Source: Phycisphaerales bacterium
GTDB lineage: Bacteria > Planctomycetota > Phycisphaerae > UBA1845 > UTPLA1
Direction of reading: 5' to 3'
DNA: 64,000 nucleotides
Assembly (NCBI GenBank): GCA_022360095.1
Contig: JAKSDK010000710.1
Location: 54,012 to 118,011 of the forward strand
Part shown: positions 26,406 through 36,781 of the stretch, piece after piece
Layout: the number at the start of each line of letters is the position of its first letter
Numbering within the stretch: position 1 is the first letter of the stretch
Program-made: the position numbers and the translations under genes
The notes under the pieces: generated by a model
The model's database searches: none
What the model was told of the DNA's origin: nothing
What the model saw: the letters and a program-made list of their open reading frames with translations, nothing else

Positions 26406-27509
26406 TCAAGAGGATGTCATCAACCTGTCGTAAGCGGCACGCCATTGACACACCACATCTTGAATCGAGTACCCCGCACTCAACTGATCGTAAGCAACGT
26501 CCGCATAACGCTTTCTTAATAATGGATCGGCCAAAAGACCAAGTACACTTCGAACAAATCCGTCAACGTCATTCGGCGAACACAAAACACCGTTCCGACC
26601 CGTCGTAATAAACTCCGGGCACGCCGCCACATTGCTGGCCACGACCGGACATCGACAGGCCATCGCCTCGAGCACGACGTTGGGCGCCCCCTCGGTCCAG
26701 GACGGAAACAAAAGCACGTCCGACGCCTTGAGCCAGGCCGAAACCTTGTCCGACCAACCGGCGAAATGCACGACCCCTTCGAGCCCTCTCTTATTGACCT
26801 CAGTCTTGATTTTGGAATACGCAGGACCGTCGCCGAGCAACAGGGCGCGCAATCGCCTCTGGGAATGAACGCGCGCAACAACTTCAACAAACGTCTCTAA
26901 ATTCTTGACGGGGTCCATGCGCCCCGCCCAGACGATCAAAGGCAAATCGTCTTCAATGCCGAGTTCCCGGCGTTGAGCGGGAGTTACGCGATCCAATTCC
27001 GACATCTCTAACCCGTTTGGAATCACGAGGACGTCTCCCGGAGCAAATCCAAGATCCTCGCAGACATGCCGGCGAACCGCCTCCGCGTTCGCAACATGCA
27101 AGTCGGAGAGCCCGGACGTGAGTGACTCAAGCCAACGGTGCCACCGACGTTCGATCTCGATCGTAAGAGTCGTGGTGAGGATGGGACGCGTCCGGTCGGT
27201 CCGTCCAAACAGACGCGCAACCAGGTTCGCATGAAACAATGAGCTATGGATCAGATCCGGATCGAAACGACGAACATGCTGCCTGAAACGGCCGAAGCAT
27301 CGAATGTCGAGCGGACCGGCGGCATCGCATGCAAACGTCTCGACGCCATGAGATTCGAGCACGTCGCTCAACGGGCCGCGGGTCGCCAGGCAGCCGACGA
27401 TCGGATGGACCTCGACGGCTGGAAAATACCGAGCCATCATGAGCAACTGAAGAGGAAGACCACCCTTCTGCAAATCCGTCGACAGCATCATCACGCGCAG
27501 AATGCCCAC
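26406..27509 (-). CDS. GT4-family glycosyltransferase
   Basis: A 367-residue GT-B enzyme beginning with GTG. The N-terminal domain shows MLSTDLQKGGLPLQLLMMAR, the glycine-rich acceptor-side loop. The C-terminal donor domain has IVWAGRMDPVKNLETFVEVV, LLLGDGPAYSKIKTEV and the E-x7-E motif in EGAPNVVLEAMACRCPVVAS. These are classic retaining GT4 signatures for nucleotide-sugar donors. It follows the giant coiled-coil gene by 41 bases on the same strand. Given the Wzz-like topology of that neighbour, a role in exopolysaccharide or surface glycan assembly is a reasonable inference. The specific sugar is unknown. Confidence 0.88.
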   Translation of the reverse strand: MGILRVMMLSTDLQKGGLPLQLLMMARYFPAVEVHPIVGCLATRGPLSDVLESHGVETFACDAAGPLDIRCFGRFRQHVRRFDPDLIHSSLFHANLVARLFGRTDRTRPILTTTLTIEIERRWHRWLESLTSGLSDLHVANAEAVRRHVCEDLGFAPGDVLVIPNGLEMSELDRVTPAQRRELGIEDDLPLIVWAGRMDPVKNLETFVEVVARVHSQRRLRALLLGDGPAYSKIKTEVNKRGLEGVVHFAGWSDKVSAWLKASDVLLFPSWTEGAPNVVLEAMACRCPVVASNVAACPEFITTGRNGVLCSPNDVDGFVRSVLGLLADPLLRKRYADVAYDQLSAGYSIQDVVCQWRAAYDRLMTSS

Positions 27510-27550
27510 GGATCAATGCACCAGACTAAACGTGAAACTGCCCGATTTGA

Positions 27551-30500
27551 TCACCCTGCCGCAACACGCGGGCGTCTCGGCCGGGACAAGAACCAAAACA
27601 CAAGGATGAATGCGACCGCCACGCCCCCGCCGAGGGCCGCGGCTCGATCGATTTTCTCGAAATCGAACTGGCTCGGCAGCACGGGCTTCAAAGAACCGTA
27701 ACTCACCGCGCCGGCCATCGTAATTTCCTGGCCGCTTTCCAAGTGTTGTGCGTGTGAAACAAGTCTCGTCCACTCGCGATCGAGTTCGGCAACCACCTCC
27801 TGCTGGCCTTCAACCTCGTCACGACGTGCCTGCAGCGTTTCCTGTGTTGCCTGCTGTTTCTCAGCCACGTCGTCCATCACGGCCATCATCCGACCGTTGA
27901 GCTCTCGCTGTCGCTGATTGGCGTCCTCAAGCTCTTGCTTTAGTCGCCCCAACTCCGCAGTCCATTCGGCATCACGCTGCGCGACCAGTTTCTTCGCCAC
28001 TTCGGCCTTGTGGGCCTCACGGCGTTCCTGAATTCGAGGGACGAGATTCACCAGGGTGATCCGCAAGGCCTTAAGCTCAAGGTTGTTCGCGGGAACCACA
28101 CCGCTGGCGGCCAGAATCCATTCGTTTCGAGTCTCGAAGCAAACGTGCGAGAACTTTGCCAAGGCGCTTTGAATCACCCGACGCATGGCCATTTCCGTGC
28201 CCGTTCGACCGATCTGGTCCCCCTGCTTGATGGCAAGTCCCAATGAAACGCGCGATTTCGCGTGAAACTCCCGAACGAGCACTTCCGCCCTCTTCTGATA
28301 TTCGAGCAACAAATCAGGATCGTCTCCAGGCTGCCAACCCGCCACTTTCGGGCCCAGCAGGTCCCAGTTCTCCGAAAATTCCTCGGCCTGATCACGATGG
28401 TCCGACAAGTTCTCATTGATCAACTCGAGCTCACGACGAATTTCCGAATCGGTCTGCTTCTGAAGCTGTTCGTCCACTTCGTCCATGAATGCCCGAATGC
28501 TCACCAACAGTTTCGACAACGGCGTTTGCGATTGGGACATCGCCTTGGTCAGGACGCCGTGAAACTCGCGTGCCTTGTTCGCGCGCTCGGTGATGGCGAG
28601 CATCAACTCGGGATCATCCGACATCGACGCAACAAGCTGCTCCTCCCCGGGCACGATCGGACCTTCGGGAGGCGAACTCTCAAAACGCTCAAGTCGTTGC
28701 CTTGCCGCCTCGGCAGCCGCCAGGGCATTCGCCGCCTCCTGCTTCAACTGCTCTTGACCGGTCCGTGCCGTCTTAAGGTCGCTCGTAATGTCGTCCCCGT
28801 CGATGATTGCTCGCAACCGCTGCAGCTCGGACTTGGCATCTTGCAGTTCGGCTTGCTTCTCTCGGGCCTGCTGTTGAGTCTCGGCCAGAGCGAGCTTCCG
28901 CTGGTCTTCGGAGATGACCTTGTGTTCAAGGACTTCCTCATAAGCCCGACCCAGGGCGTCGAGCCCCGCCTGCACGGACTGCTCATTCTGCGGATTCACT
29001 CGGGCCGTGATCTCCACCGCTTCTTCGGCCCCGGACGGCTGGATCTGCAACCGCTTCTCGCGATACAGCGCCTCCAGGTCGACGCCACTTCCAAGCGGCC
29101 CTGAGTCGAACAGGGTCCTGATGATTTCCGCAACATGTTGTTTCGCCGACATGGCCGTTTCCGACGTCACCGTGTTGATGGACCAGCGACCGCCGAGTTG
29201 AACATCCTTGGACGGCGACCACATATAGAATCCGGCTGCCAACCCTCCCACGACGATGGCGACCAACGATGTCAAAACGGGCCGAAATCGTTTGGATACT
29301 CGGCTGGCAGCAGCAACTTCGGTTTCAGCAGACGCCGCGGCAACCTCCGGACTTTCCTCAGGATCACGGTCCGGCTCGGCCGCGGGCTCTAAATCGCCAC
29401 CCGTCGTCAGCGAATACCGTTCACTCTCGAGGTCCAGATCCTGGAGACCGGATTCCACTTCCAGATCATCCGCCACTCGGTCCAAATCCGCCGCTTTGTC
29501 TTCGTCGACGTCGTAGGCGCGCTCTCCGATTTCCTGAATGCGCTTCTCCGTCTCAGATTCGAGCTCTTCGCGACGAATACGGAGCAGTTCCTCCTCTCGG
29601 GCAACCGCCCCTTGCCTCTGGCGCAAATCCTCGATTTGATCATCCAGCCGACTTCGGACCTCGCCCACCTCGCTTTCGAGACTCCGACGGTGATCCGTCA
29701 ATTCCTGATCAGCCTGCTCACGGCGCTGCTTGATCTCGGTTTCCAGAATCTCCAACCGGTCCTCAATATCGCGCTCGACGTCCTCCCAGCGTGACCGGCA
29801 GCGCTGCTCAACCTCTTTCTCCTGACGGGCGACGTCGTCAAACCGCCGGGAAAGCTGAGCTTCCAATTCCTGGCGCACTTCCTCGCGCAGCTCCTCCATG
29901 TTCGATTGAGTCACCGCGCGCTTCTCAGCCGCCAGAGCCTCGCGCTCCCTGGCGGTCGTCTCTTCCAATTCCCGCTCACGGTCCGCAATCTTTTCACGCT
30001 CAGCCGACACTTCGGCCTCGGCCTCGGATCGAAGTCGCTCCACTTCCGCACGTTCGGCGGCCATCACCGACTCAAACTCGCTGCGCTCCGCCTGCAGAGC
30101 ATCCTGATCACCCTCGACCCGGGAACTTCGCTCTTCGAGCGCTTCGGCTTTACTTTGGATCTCCGCCTCCGCGCTGGCCAACTCGGACGCCCTGGCGGCC
30201 AACGCTTCTTCATGAGTCTTGAGCACGCTCTCCCGGTCCTTGACCTGCTCCTCACGCTGTTCAGCCTGCTCCATGAGCGCCTTGATCTGCTCGGACGAGC
30301 CGTCCGTTTGATCCTGAATCGCCACCAACTCCTGACGCTGCTTCTGCAGATCAAGGCGTTCTTCATCCAGGCGATTTTTCGCGGAGTCGATTTGCACCGA
30401 GCGTTCCGCAAGCTTCGCCTCGCGCTCGGCCAGATCACGCTGATCACCCTCCAGCTTGCGTAAACCGGCGTCAAACGTGCAACGCGCCTGTTCCAGATCT

Positions 30501-33403
30501 TCCCGGTCCTTCTCAAGCTGCTCACCCAGACTCTTCAACTCGCTGCGATCCTGGTCAATCCGATCCGATTGCGCCTTCTGCTCGGTCCGTTCGCGACGAA
30601 GCTCGGTGTACTGCGAATCAAATTCCTTCTTGCGGACTTCAAGCGCCGCCTCGCCTTCCTGAAGCTGCTCTTTTCGATGTTGAAGCCGCTTCGACTTCAC
30701 AATGAGCTTGCGCCCCATCTCCTTGGTGTCTTCAATCCGCTTGGTAAGCTTGTTGCGACTCTCACTCATGCCGGCCTGAGCGGTGTCAAGCGCCTCGCGA
30801 TCTTCCGCGACCACGCGCTCACGGTCACGAAGCGCCAACCGGTCACGCTCCATTCGCGCAAGCTTGTCTTCCAAATCCGCTTTCGACTCATCGAGCTGCT
30901 GCGTGTTTCGTTTGAGTTCGTCCTCTTTCTCCGTCAGCGCTTCGCGAGACAGCGTCAGCTCGGCGCGGTCCGACGCGAGCGTTTCCCTCGACTCTTGCAG
31001 GCTTCGTTCGCGCTCGGACAGTTTTTCCTGGTCTTGCCGCAGCTCGCGCTTCGCGGCATCGATCTCTCTCTGCTCGTGCGCAACCGCCTCCTGACGCGAC
31101 CTGATCTCCTCAACGTCCCTTTCAAGCCGGGCCTGCGCTGACTGGTATTCCGAAACCGCCTCATTCGTCCGCTTCTCAAGCGCTTCGGCCTGAGAGACTC
31201 GCTCGTTCAGACGAGTCTCGCGCTTGTGGAGACCCTCTTCCTGCTCCTCCAGCCGCTGCCGCATCTTGGCCAGGTTCTCCCGCTCTTCGGCAAAGGCGGC
31301 ATCATGCTCCTTAAGTGCACTGTCCCGCAGCTCAGCTTCTCTTGCTTCAAGCTCAGACAAACGGGTTTCAATCTGGCTGCGCTGGTCCGCCAATTCCAGC
31401 TCGGCACGGTCAAACCGGGCCCGGGATTCCTGGAGCGATTCACGCTCGATTTCCAGCTCCGCCGACAGTTTGAGGGTTCGCTGGGCCGCTTCCTGCTGCC
31501 GATCAAGCTCCTCACGTTGCGCCTCGAGCTTGGCCTCCCAATCCTTGAGACGGTCCTCACGGACCTCCAGAGAATTGGAAACCTGCTCCAGTTCGTCGTC
31601 CCCTTGAGACAGCGCCGCCTCACGTTCCTTCAGCGCCAGCTCCTGTTCGTCCAAGATCGTTTTTTGGGCGGCAAAGGCCTCTTCCTGCTTTGCGAACTGC
31701 TCTCGTGCACGCTCCAACTCGGCTTCATGCTGCTTCGTCTCCAGCTCGAGTTGTGCCCGAATGTCATTCGCCTCCGCAGCAATGGCCTCACGCTGAGCGG
31801 CGATCTCTTCCTTCAATTCCGCTCGGCCTGACTCGAGCTGCTCCTCCAAAACGGCCTTTTTGAATTGGAACTGCTCGTCATACTCGCGCTTGGCGCCCTG
31901 CAGCTCCATCCGAAGCCGCTCCAGTTCCGCTTCGCGCGCAAGAAGGGCATTCGCTTTGTCGTCAAGTTCCGATTCCCGTCCGGACAATTGCGCTTCCAAC
32001 GCCTCAATTCGGGCCGAGGTCTCACGATCAAGCTCAACCTTATAGTCTTCACGAGCGGCCCGTTTGATGGACTCCACCTCGACCTGCGCCTGTTCGCGAC
32101 CGGATTGTCTCGCCGCTTCGAGCTCGGCTTTCAAGGCTTGAACTTCAACGTCGCGCCGATCAAGCTCGGCACGCTGCGCAACGTTTCTTTCCTGCGCCTC
32201 CTCGTTTTCGATCTTCAGCGCTTCGAGTTCTGCCGTGCGGCGATCCAGTTCGGCACGCTGGTCGCCGATCTTCTGCCCGACATCTCCATACTCCGCTTTC
32301 AGCGAACGAACTTCCTCAGACCGAAAATCCAATTCCGCCTGCTGATCGAGATTCTCGCGCCGAGCGCTCTCCAACTGGTCCTTCAGCGTCTGGTTTTCTT
32401 CCTCATAGCGCTGCAACTCGGCGCGCCGCTCAAATTCACGCCGATCCGCCGCGTGGTCCGCTTCGGTCCTGGTCGTCTGGAATTCCTTCAGACGCGATTC
32501 CAACTCCTCGCGCTGCTTTGAAAACCGCTGTTTTTGGGCGCGCGTCGACTCCGCAAGCTCCTGGGCTTTCAGTTGAAGCTTGTCGTGGTAGGCCCGAAGA
32601 CGCTGACGCTCTTGTTCCAGTTCGGCCTGATGCCGTTGGGCCCGCTCGTCCAGAGCGCGCTGGGCTTGCGCAACCTTCTCGCGAAGCTCGGTCGCCCGCT
32701 GGTCCATACGACGGTTCTGTGCCGCGACCGACCCATACATGTGGGTTTGGCTGTCGGCCTGTTCACGAAGATGGCGAAGCTCTTCCCGTGCTTGCCTCAG
32801 TTCCTTTTCGAGACGAGCCCGCTGCGGATCATGGGTTGTGGTAAAGTGGTCCATTCTCCCTTCGCCCTGGTCTGTATTTCGACGATCTTTGTGCCGGGCA
32901 TCCTGGTAACCCGACCGTGATGCGGCGTGTCGTGCAGCCGGTCCAGTCGGAAACTCCCGATCTGAAGCCGGTTCGTTGGTAGATTGTACCGCGTGATGGC
33001 CTTCGTGGTGGCTCTCACCTTCAAAAAAGCGGTTTTTCTGCTCCTTTTCCTGGTCATCGCCCGAAGAGTCGCTTGAGTCCCTCGACCCCTTGCGAGCCGT
33101 GCCGGCGGTCAGGGCGGCCAAGGCGGATGCCTCGTTCGCTTGGGCATCCAACCACGCCCTGGCATGCGAGAGCGTCGTGGACGCCTCTCTCAAGCGGTGC
33201 AGGTCCTGGGCAAGGCGGCCTTCGACCGCATCGCGACTGGCAGACCCCGCAGCTTTCTCTTCAGAGGACTGATTGTCTTGCTCCGTTGAGATCCGCGGCT
33301 CATCGAGCGGCAGCCGCTCGGCCCTCAAATTCGGCAACTCGCTCGTCTTCGATTCTGAAACGGATGTGTCTGTCAGAGCCTCTTGGCCGGTCTTCTTTTC
33401 CAT
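27551..33403 (-). CDS. Giant coiled-coil protein with Wzz/GumC-like membrane topology
   Basis: A 1950-residue protein. After a polar N-terminus (about 1-170), residues 170-1300 are a nearly unbroken cytoplasmic coiled coil rich in Glu, Arg, Gln and Leu (for example QAQRALDERAQRHQAELEQE). A membrane helix near 1375-1394 (LTSLVAIVVGGLAAGFYMW) leads to a periplasmic region of about 525 residues that contains coiled coil and RLQIQPSGAEEAVEITARV. A second helix near 1920-1940 (GGGVAVAFILVFWFLS) is followed by a basic tail. Two flanking helices around a periplasmic coiled coil is the layout of Wzz/GumC polysaccharide co-polymerases. The long cytoplasmic rod is unusual. It lies between an FHA coiled-coil gene and a GT4 gene on the same strand. 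Confidence 0.8.
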   Translation of the reverse strand: MEKKTGQEALTDTSVSESKTSELPNLRAERLPLDEPRISTEQDNQSSEEKAAGSASRDAVEGRLAQDLHRLREASTTLSHARAWLDAQANEASALAALTAGTARKGSRDSSDSSGDDQEKEQKNRFFEGESHHEGHHAVQSTNEPASDREFPTGPAARHAASRSGYQDARHKDRRNTDQGEGRMDHFTTTHDPQRARLEKELRQAREELRHLREQADSQTHMYGSVAAQNRRMDQRATELREKVAQAQRALDERAQRHQAELEQERQRLRAYHDKLQLKAQELAESTRAQKQRFSKQREELESRLKEFQTTRTEADHAADRREFERRAELQRYEEENQTLKDQLESARRENLDQQAELDFRSEEVRSLKAEYGDVGQKIGDQRAELDRRTAELEALKIENEEAQERNVAQRAELDRRDVEVQALKAELEAARQSGREQAQVEVESIKRAAREDYKVELDRETSARIEALEAQLSGRESELDDKANALLAREAELERLRMELQGAKREYDEQFQFKKAVLEEQLESGRAELKEEIAAQREAIAAEANDIRAQLELETKQHEAELERAREQFAKQEEAFAAQKTILDEQELALKEREAALSQGDDELEQVSNSLEVREDRLKDWEAKLEAQREELDRQQEAAQRTLKLSAELEIERESLQESRARFDRAELELADQRSQIETRLSELEAREAELRDSALKEHDAAFAEERENLAKMRQRLEEQEEGLHKRETRLNERVSQAEALEKRTNEAVSEYQSAQARLERDVEEIRSRQEAVAHEQREIDAAKRELRQDQEKLSERERSLQESRETLASDRAELTLSREALTEKEDELKRNTQQLDESKADLEDKLARMERDRLALRDRERVVAEDREALDTAQAGMSESRNKLTKRIEDTKEMGRKLIVKSKRLQHRKEQLQEGEAALEVRKKEFDSQYTELRRERTEQKAQSDRIDQDRSELKSLGEQLEKDREDLEQARCTFDAGLRKLEGDQRDLAEREAKLAERSVQIDSAKNRLDEERLDLQKQRQELVAIQDQTDGSSEQIKALMEQAEQREEQVKDRESVLKTHEEALAARASELASAEAEIQSKAEALEERSSRVEGDQDALQAERSEFESVMAAERAEVERLRSEAEAEVSAEREKIADRERELEETTAREREALAAEKRAVTQSNMEELREEVRQELEAQLSRRFDDVARQEKEVEQRCRSRWEDVERDIEDRLEILETEIKQRREQADQELTDHRRSLESEVGEVRSRLDDQIEDLRQRQGAVAREEELLRIRREELESETEKRIQEIGERAYDVDEDKAADLDRVADDLEVESGLQDLDLESERYSLTTGGDLEPAAEPDRDPEESPEVAAASAETEVAAASRVSKRFRPVLTSLVAIVVGGLAAGFYMWSPSKDVQLGGRWSINTVTSETAMSAKQHVAEIIRTLFDSGPLGSGVDLEALYREKRLQIQPSGAEEAVEITARVNPQNEQSVQAGLDALGRAYEEVLEHKVISEDQRKLALAETQQQAREKQAELQDAKSELQRLRAIIDGDDITSDLKTARTGQEQLKQEAANALAAAEAARQRLERFESSPPEGPIVPGEEQLVASMSDDPELMLAITERANKAREFHGVLTKAMSQSQTPLSKLLVSIRAFMDEVDEQLQKQTDSEIRRELELINENLSDHRDQAEEFSENWDLLGPKVAGWQPGDDPDLLLEYQKRAEVLVREFHAKSRVSLGLAIKQGDQIGRTGTEMAMRRVIQSALAKFSHVCFETRNEWILAASGVVPANNLELKALRITLVNLVPRIQERREAHKAEVAKKLVAQRDAEWTAELGRLKQELEDANQRQRELNGRMMAVMDDVAEKQQATQETLQARRDEVEGQQEVVAELDREWTRLVSHAQHLESGQEITMAGAVSYGSLKPVLPSQFDFEKIDRAAALGGGVAVAFILVFWFLSRPRRPRVAAG

Positions 33404-33578
33404 CGAATGCTGCTCCGTTTGGAGTTCGGGCTGGCGGAGGTCAACATCAACCGGACCGTCTGCCGCCCACGGTCAATGCTCGCGTGCTCAGTCTCCGTTC
33501 TCCAACTCGCTCTGCCAGCCGGGTGCTATCCTGTCAAACCGGCGCACGTCGAAAGCCGGAACACCCGGCCTACCTGCA

Positions 33579-35840
33579 CTAGCTCCCGACCCCGGACTTG
33601 TCGGAAGACATTCGCAATCCCTTGTCCTCTTGCGACTCGGCTTTCCACGCCCCGGCCAACCTTGTCCCCCCGCTTCCCTGACTCGGCTCGGTCGAATTCG
33701 AAGCCGCGGCATCCGGCTTGATGCTGCCGAGCGCATCGATCTTCTTCTGAAGCACATCGAGCCGAGATTCACCTTCCGCGGCCTGCCGTTCGATCCGGCT
33801 CAATGCCGAGAGCTGTTCCGACATCTCTTGACGGACGTTTTCCTTCACTGCACTCGGATGGCTTCCTCTCCCATTGGGTTCCAAAGACAAGCCGGCATCG
33901 GGAGCCGGTTGAGGGCGAGTCTCCATGTCCGCGCGCCGGGCACTCAATTCGACCTCGATGTCACTCAAGCGGCTGTGCAGAAACTGCTCCAGCTCAGCCG
34001 TCTTGACCTGCATCGCCGACTGACGCTGCTGAACACGCTGTCGCTCCAGTTCAAGACTGTCGAACAATTCCTTCTGTCGTTTCTTCAACCTTTGCTGGGC
34101 CTGGTTCAACAACTCGGCCTCGTTATCCAGTTCGCCGCGAATACGCTCACCATCGGCCATGCGCGCTTGAATCGAAGCTTCTTCGGAATCCAGCTTCCGA
34201 AGCCGGGCCGCTAAAGGCTCGCGCTCGGTGCGAATGACTTCACGGGTTCGCTCCAGCGCTTTGAATCGTTCTTCGAGATTGGTCCGTCGGGCCTGAAGTT
34301 TCTCCTGACGTCGAGCGACCGTCGTGCGCAGACGCTCCGTTTCGAGACGAAGCGTTTCGATCATCGCCTCGCCTCTTTCGATCTCCGTGCGTTCGGTCTT
34401 CGCCAATTCCACAAGTTCCGCCACGCGCTGTTCCAAATGGGTCGGATTCGTGACGCCGTTGATCACACTTTGATCGAAACCCTCGATCGAACTGTTTTCT
34501 GACGCGTTTGAAGCGGATTGCGAGGACAGGTCGATCCGTCCGCTGGCAAGAAGCTCAATGTTGGACTTACCCGGCAGGTCCTCCAATGGAGTGATTTCAT
34601 CAACCGGATCGTCGTCAGAAACGTCCGGTTGACCGCCCATGGCCGCCTGGCGCAATGCCTTGGCCTGCCGTTGCAACTCCGCCTGGCGCACCTCAAGCTT
34701 CCGGCGCTCTTCGTCCAAGCCTTCACGGTATTTCCTCGCTCGCTCATCCAATGCCTGCTGGGCCGCCGCGATGCGATCGCGGATTTGAGCCGACCGATCG
34801 TCATGCTGATGCTCGGAGTTCACGTTCGTCGCTTCATCATTCAAAGGCTCGATCGGCGCCTTCTTGTCTTTTTCCGCCTTATCCTTTGCATCGTTAACCA
34901 TAGGGGGCTCCTGGCTTTCCTGAGAAATCGACTCGGCAGAAGTCGGCCCACTTTCTCTCACCGATTCTTTCTCTTCAGCTGGCTTCCGTTTGCCGTTCGT
35001 CCTCAACGCCTGGGCGTCCACGCGCGTCATGTTCCAAAGCGCTTCGATCTTGCCCGTCCAATCGGTCGGTAACCGGCCCGAAATAATCTCCGAAGGCTTT
35101 GAATCCCCGGACGTCGAACCCGTCCATTCGTGAAGATCCGAACCGTCTTGACGATCTTGACGCGAAGGCTCCGGCAGTTTGACGTCCGTCTCGAAAATGA
35201 GCTCGCTGCGCCCGATCGTGATCGAATCCCCGTTCATCAGCCGGCCGGAATGGATGCGACGGCCGTTCAGACGAGTCAAATGACGCCGCTGCAAATCGCG
35301 GAGGACGGGCCCCTCCTGCGTCCAGGCCACGAGGCAATGTCGAGGTGAAACGGATTCCTCATCGAGCATGATGTCGCAGCCGGGATCGCTGCCGATCAGT
35401 AACACAGGATCGATGCTCGTAATCACTCCGATATTTTTCTCATTGTGCAGGCGAAACACGGGCTGCTCTTCCGTCGCGAAACCCTCAGCCGCATCCACCT
35501 CCACCTTGAACCGAAGTGGACCGATCGCCAGAACGTCCCCGCTGGACAACTTCGCCCATCGGATACGCTTCTTGTTAATCATGGTCCCGCCCGGAGCACC
35601 CAAATCACAAACGTAGGCCCCATCGCCAAGCTTGACGATGGCCGTGTGCGCGTGATCGATCTGATCCGAATCGAGCACGACGTCGCAACTCTCTCCGGTC
35701 CCAAGCACCGTGAGCGCCCCCGTCAATTGGGGAGGGGGCCCGTTGGAGGGTCCCGCCGTCGGCTGGTCGCTGTCGTTCTTTTCCGCAACGAGGCGAACGC
35801 TCATTTTCTGCGACACCGGTTTTCCTGAGTGACCAGACAT
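33579..35840 (-). CDS. Tandem FHA-domain protein with long coiled coil
   Basis: A 753-residue cytoplasmic protein. Start 35840 has AGAGGA upstream. Two FHA domains occupy about residues 42-114 and 145-217. The second is canonical (IGSDPGCDIML, SPRHCLVAW, TRLNGRRIHSG), so it should bind phosphothreonine; the first is degenerate in its phosphate-binding residues (DHAHTAIV, GGTMINKKR). A linker precedes a long coiled coil. Part of this coil (AAQQALDERARKYREGLDEE) closely resembles the giant coiled-coil protein encoded downstream (QAQRALDERAQRHQAELEQE), so the two may be paralogous in part and may pair. FHA readout implies control by Ser/Thr kinases. Confidence 0.85.
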   Translation of the reverse strand: MSGHSGKPVSQKMSVRLVAEKNDSDQPTAGPSNGPPPQLTGALTVLGTGESCDVVLDSDQIDHAHTAIVKLGDGAYVCDLGAPGGTMINKKRIRWAKLSSGDVLAIGPLRFKVEVDAAEGFATEEQPVFRLHNEKNIGVITSIDPVLLIGSDPGCDIMLDEESVSPRHCLVAWTQEGPVLRDLQRRHLTRLNGRRIHSGRLMNGDSITIGRSELIFETDVKLPEPSRQDRQDGSDLHEWTGSTSGDSKPSEIISGRLPTDWTGKIEALWNMTRVDAQALRTNGKRKPAEEKESVRESGPTSAESISQESQEPPMVNDAKDKAEKDKKAPIEPLNDEATNVNSEHQHDDRSAQIRDRIAAAQQALDERARKYREGLDEERRKLEVRQAELQRQAKALRQAAMGGQPDVSDDDPVDEITPLEDLPGKSNIELLASGRIDLSSQSASNASENSSIEGFDQSVINGVTNPTHLEQRVAELVELAKTERTEIERGEAMIETLRLETERLRTTVARRQEKLQARRTNLEERFKALERTREVIRTEREPLAARLRKLDSEEASIQARMADGERIRGELDNEAELLNQAQQRLKKRQKELFDSLELERQRVQQRQSAMQVKTAELEQFLHSRLSDIEVELSARRADMETRPQPAPDAGLSLEPNGRGSHPSAVKENVRQEMSEQLSALSRIERQAAEGESRLDVLQKKIDALGSIKPDAAASNSTEPSQGSGGTRLAGAWKAESQEDKGLRMSSDKSGVGS

Positions 35841-36034
35841 GGACCGAATCCTCTTTTGACCGCCTTTGTCTCGATGACCACAGTCCGACTGCGGTGCCAA
35901 ATCACCTTTTCAACGGCCGTTTCCGCTATCGGACGCCAGCATATTGCCGATAATAATGCCATCAGGGAGGCCAATAGCGGGCCCCAGGGTGTTTATCGGA
36001 CAAACACGTCGAAAATCAATACATCAAGGAACGG

Positions 36035-36781
36035 TCACTTCCGGGTGGCGGACACCACCCGTTGGGCCTGGAAGTCACGGCCGGAAAGTGATTCGAGAAA
36101 CGTAACAACGACCGTCACGTTCTTTCTTCCGGTCTTTGGAACGCCTTCACCCCAGGGGACTTTGATCGAGAAATGCGAAGTCAGCAGCCGGCCAAACCAC
36201 CGCGATAGCAGTTCCTTCGGACCCAACTCGATCTGGCCGAGAAGCTGTTGGTCCGGTGGATTCGCCAAATCGAGCAGCTTGACCCGCACCCGTCCTGAAG
36301 CCTTGATGGTGTCGCCATCCCGGTCAAAAAGCCGAAGATACACCGCCACGCCTTCCGGCACGCCGTCACGATCTTCATCATACGCTCCGGACAAACGCTC
36401 GATCTCGATCCGATCCACATGGACCAAATCTTCCAGACTCTTGCTCTGAGGATAGTTTCGCAATTGCTGGATGATCTCGGCTTGGTCGCGGAGCTGCTCA
36501 TCCTTTTGTGCAAGCAGCCGCCCCTGCTCCGCAACCTGGTCTTCCAGCCGTTGAATCTTGGCCAGCTCCGAACGGTCCTGCACGGAGGTCGTGCCGTTGA
36601 TGCACCCTCCGGCCGACCACAGAATCAGCCCCGTCGCGCATAGGACGCAGTGCGTTTGAAATGAATCGCGCAGGAATTGCGCGATCAGTCGTCGGATGAA
36701 CGCCGAGTCGCGATGTCGGGCTGACGCTCGAGGACCTTGTCGACCAAGCCGTAATCCATTGCTTCGGTAGGAGAAAGCCAT
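36035..36781 (-). CDS. Putative lipoprotein, start unresolved
   Basis: The frame encodes up to 248 residues. An ATG at 36781 would overlap clpP by 97 bases and give an implausible 40-residue basic leader. The region [16 protein letters not shown] looks like a lipoprotein signal ending at Cys60, so the true start probably lies just after the clpP stop at 36685. No ATG, GTG or TTG is in frame there; the first candidates are CTG codons. After the lipidation site comes a coiled coil ([20 protein letters not shown]) and a beta-rich domain with [19 protein letters not shown]. Similar planctomycete lipoproteins of unknown function carry this combination. It is the last gene of the tig-clpP-clpP run. 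Confidence 0.6.
   Translation of the reverse strand: MAFSYRSNGLRLGRQGPRASARHRDSAFIRRLIAQFLRDSFQTHCVLCATGLILWSAGGCINGTTSVQDRSELAKIQRLEDQVAEQGRLLAQKDEQLRDQAEIIQQLRNYPQSKSLEDLVHVDRIEIERLSGAYDEDRDGVPEGVAVYLRLFDRDGDTIKASGRVRVKLLDLANPPDQQLLGQIELGPKELLSRWFGRLLTSHFSIKVPWGEGVPKTGRKNVTVVVTFLESLSGRDFQAQRVVSATRK

Noticed and set aside
27551..33403. SMC or MukB-type chromosome protein
   Set aside because: No Walker A, Walker B or signature motif is visible, and two membrane helices are present.
28262..33582. Long plus-strand frames opposite the giant coiled-coil gene
   Set aside because: They are low-complexity mirror images of Glu/Arg-rich codons and show no start signals or motifs.
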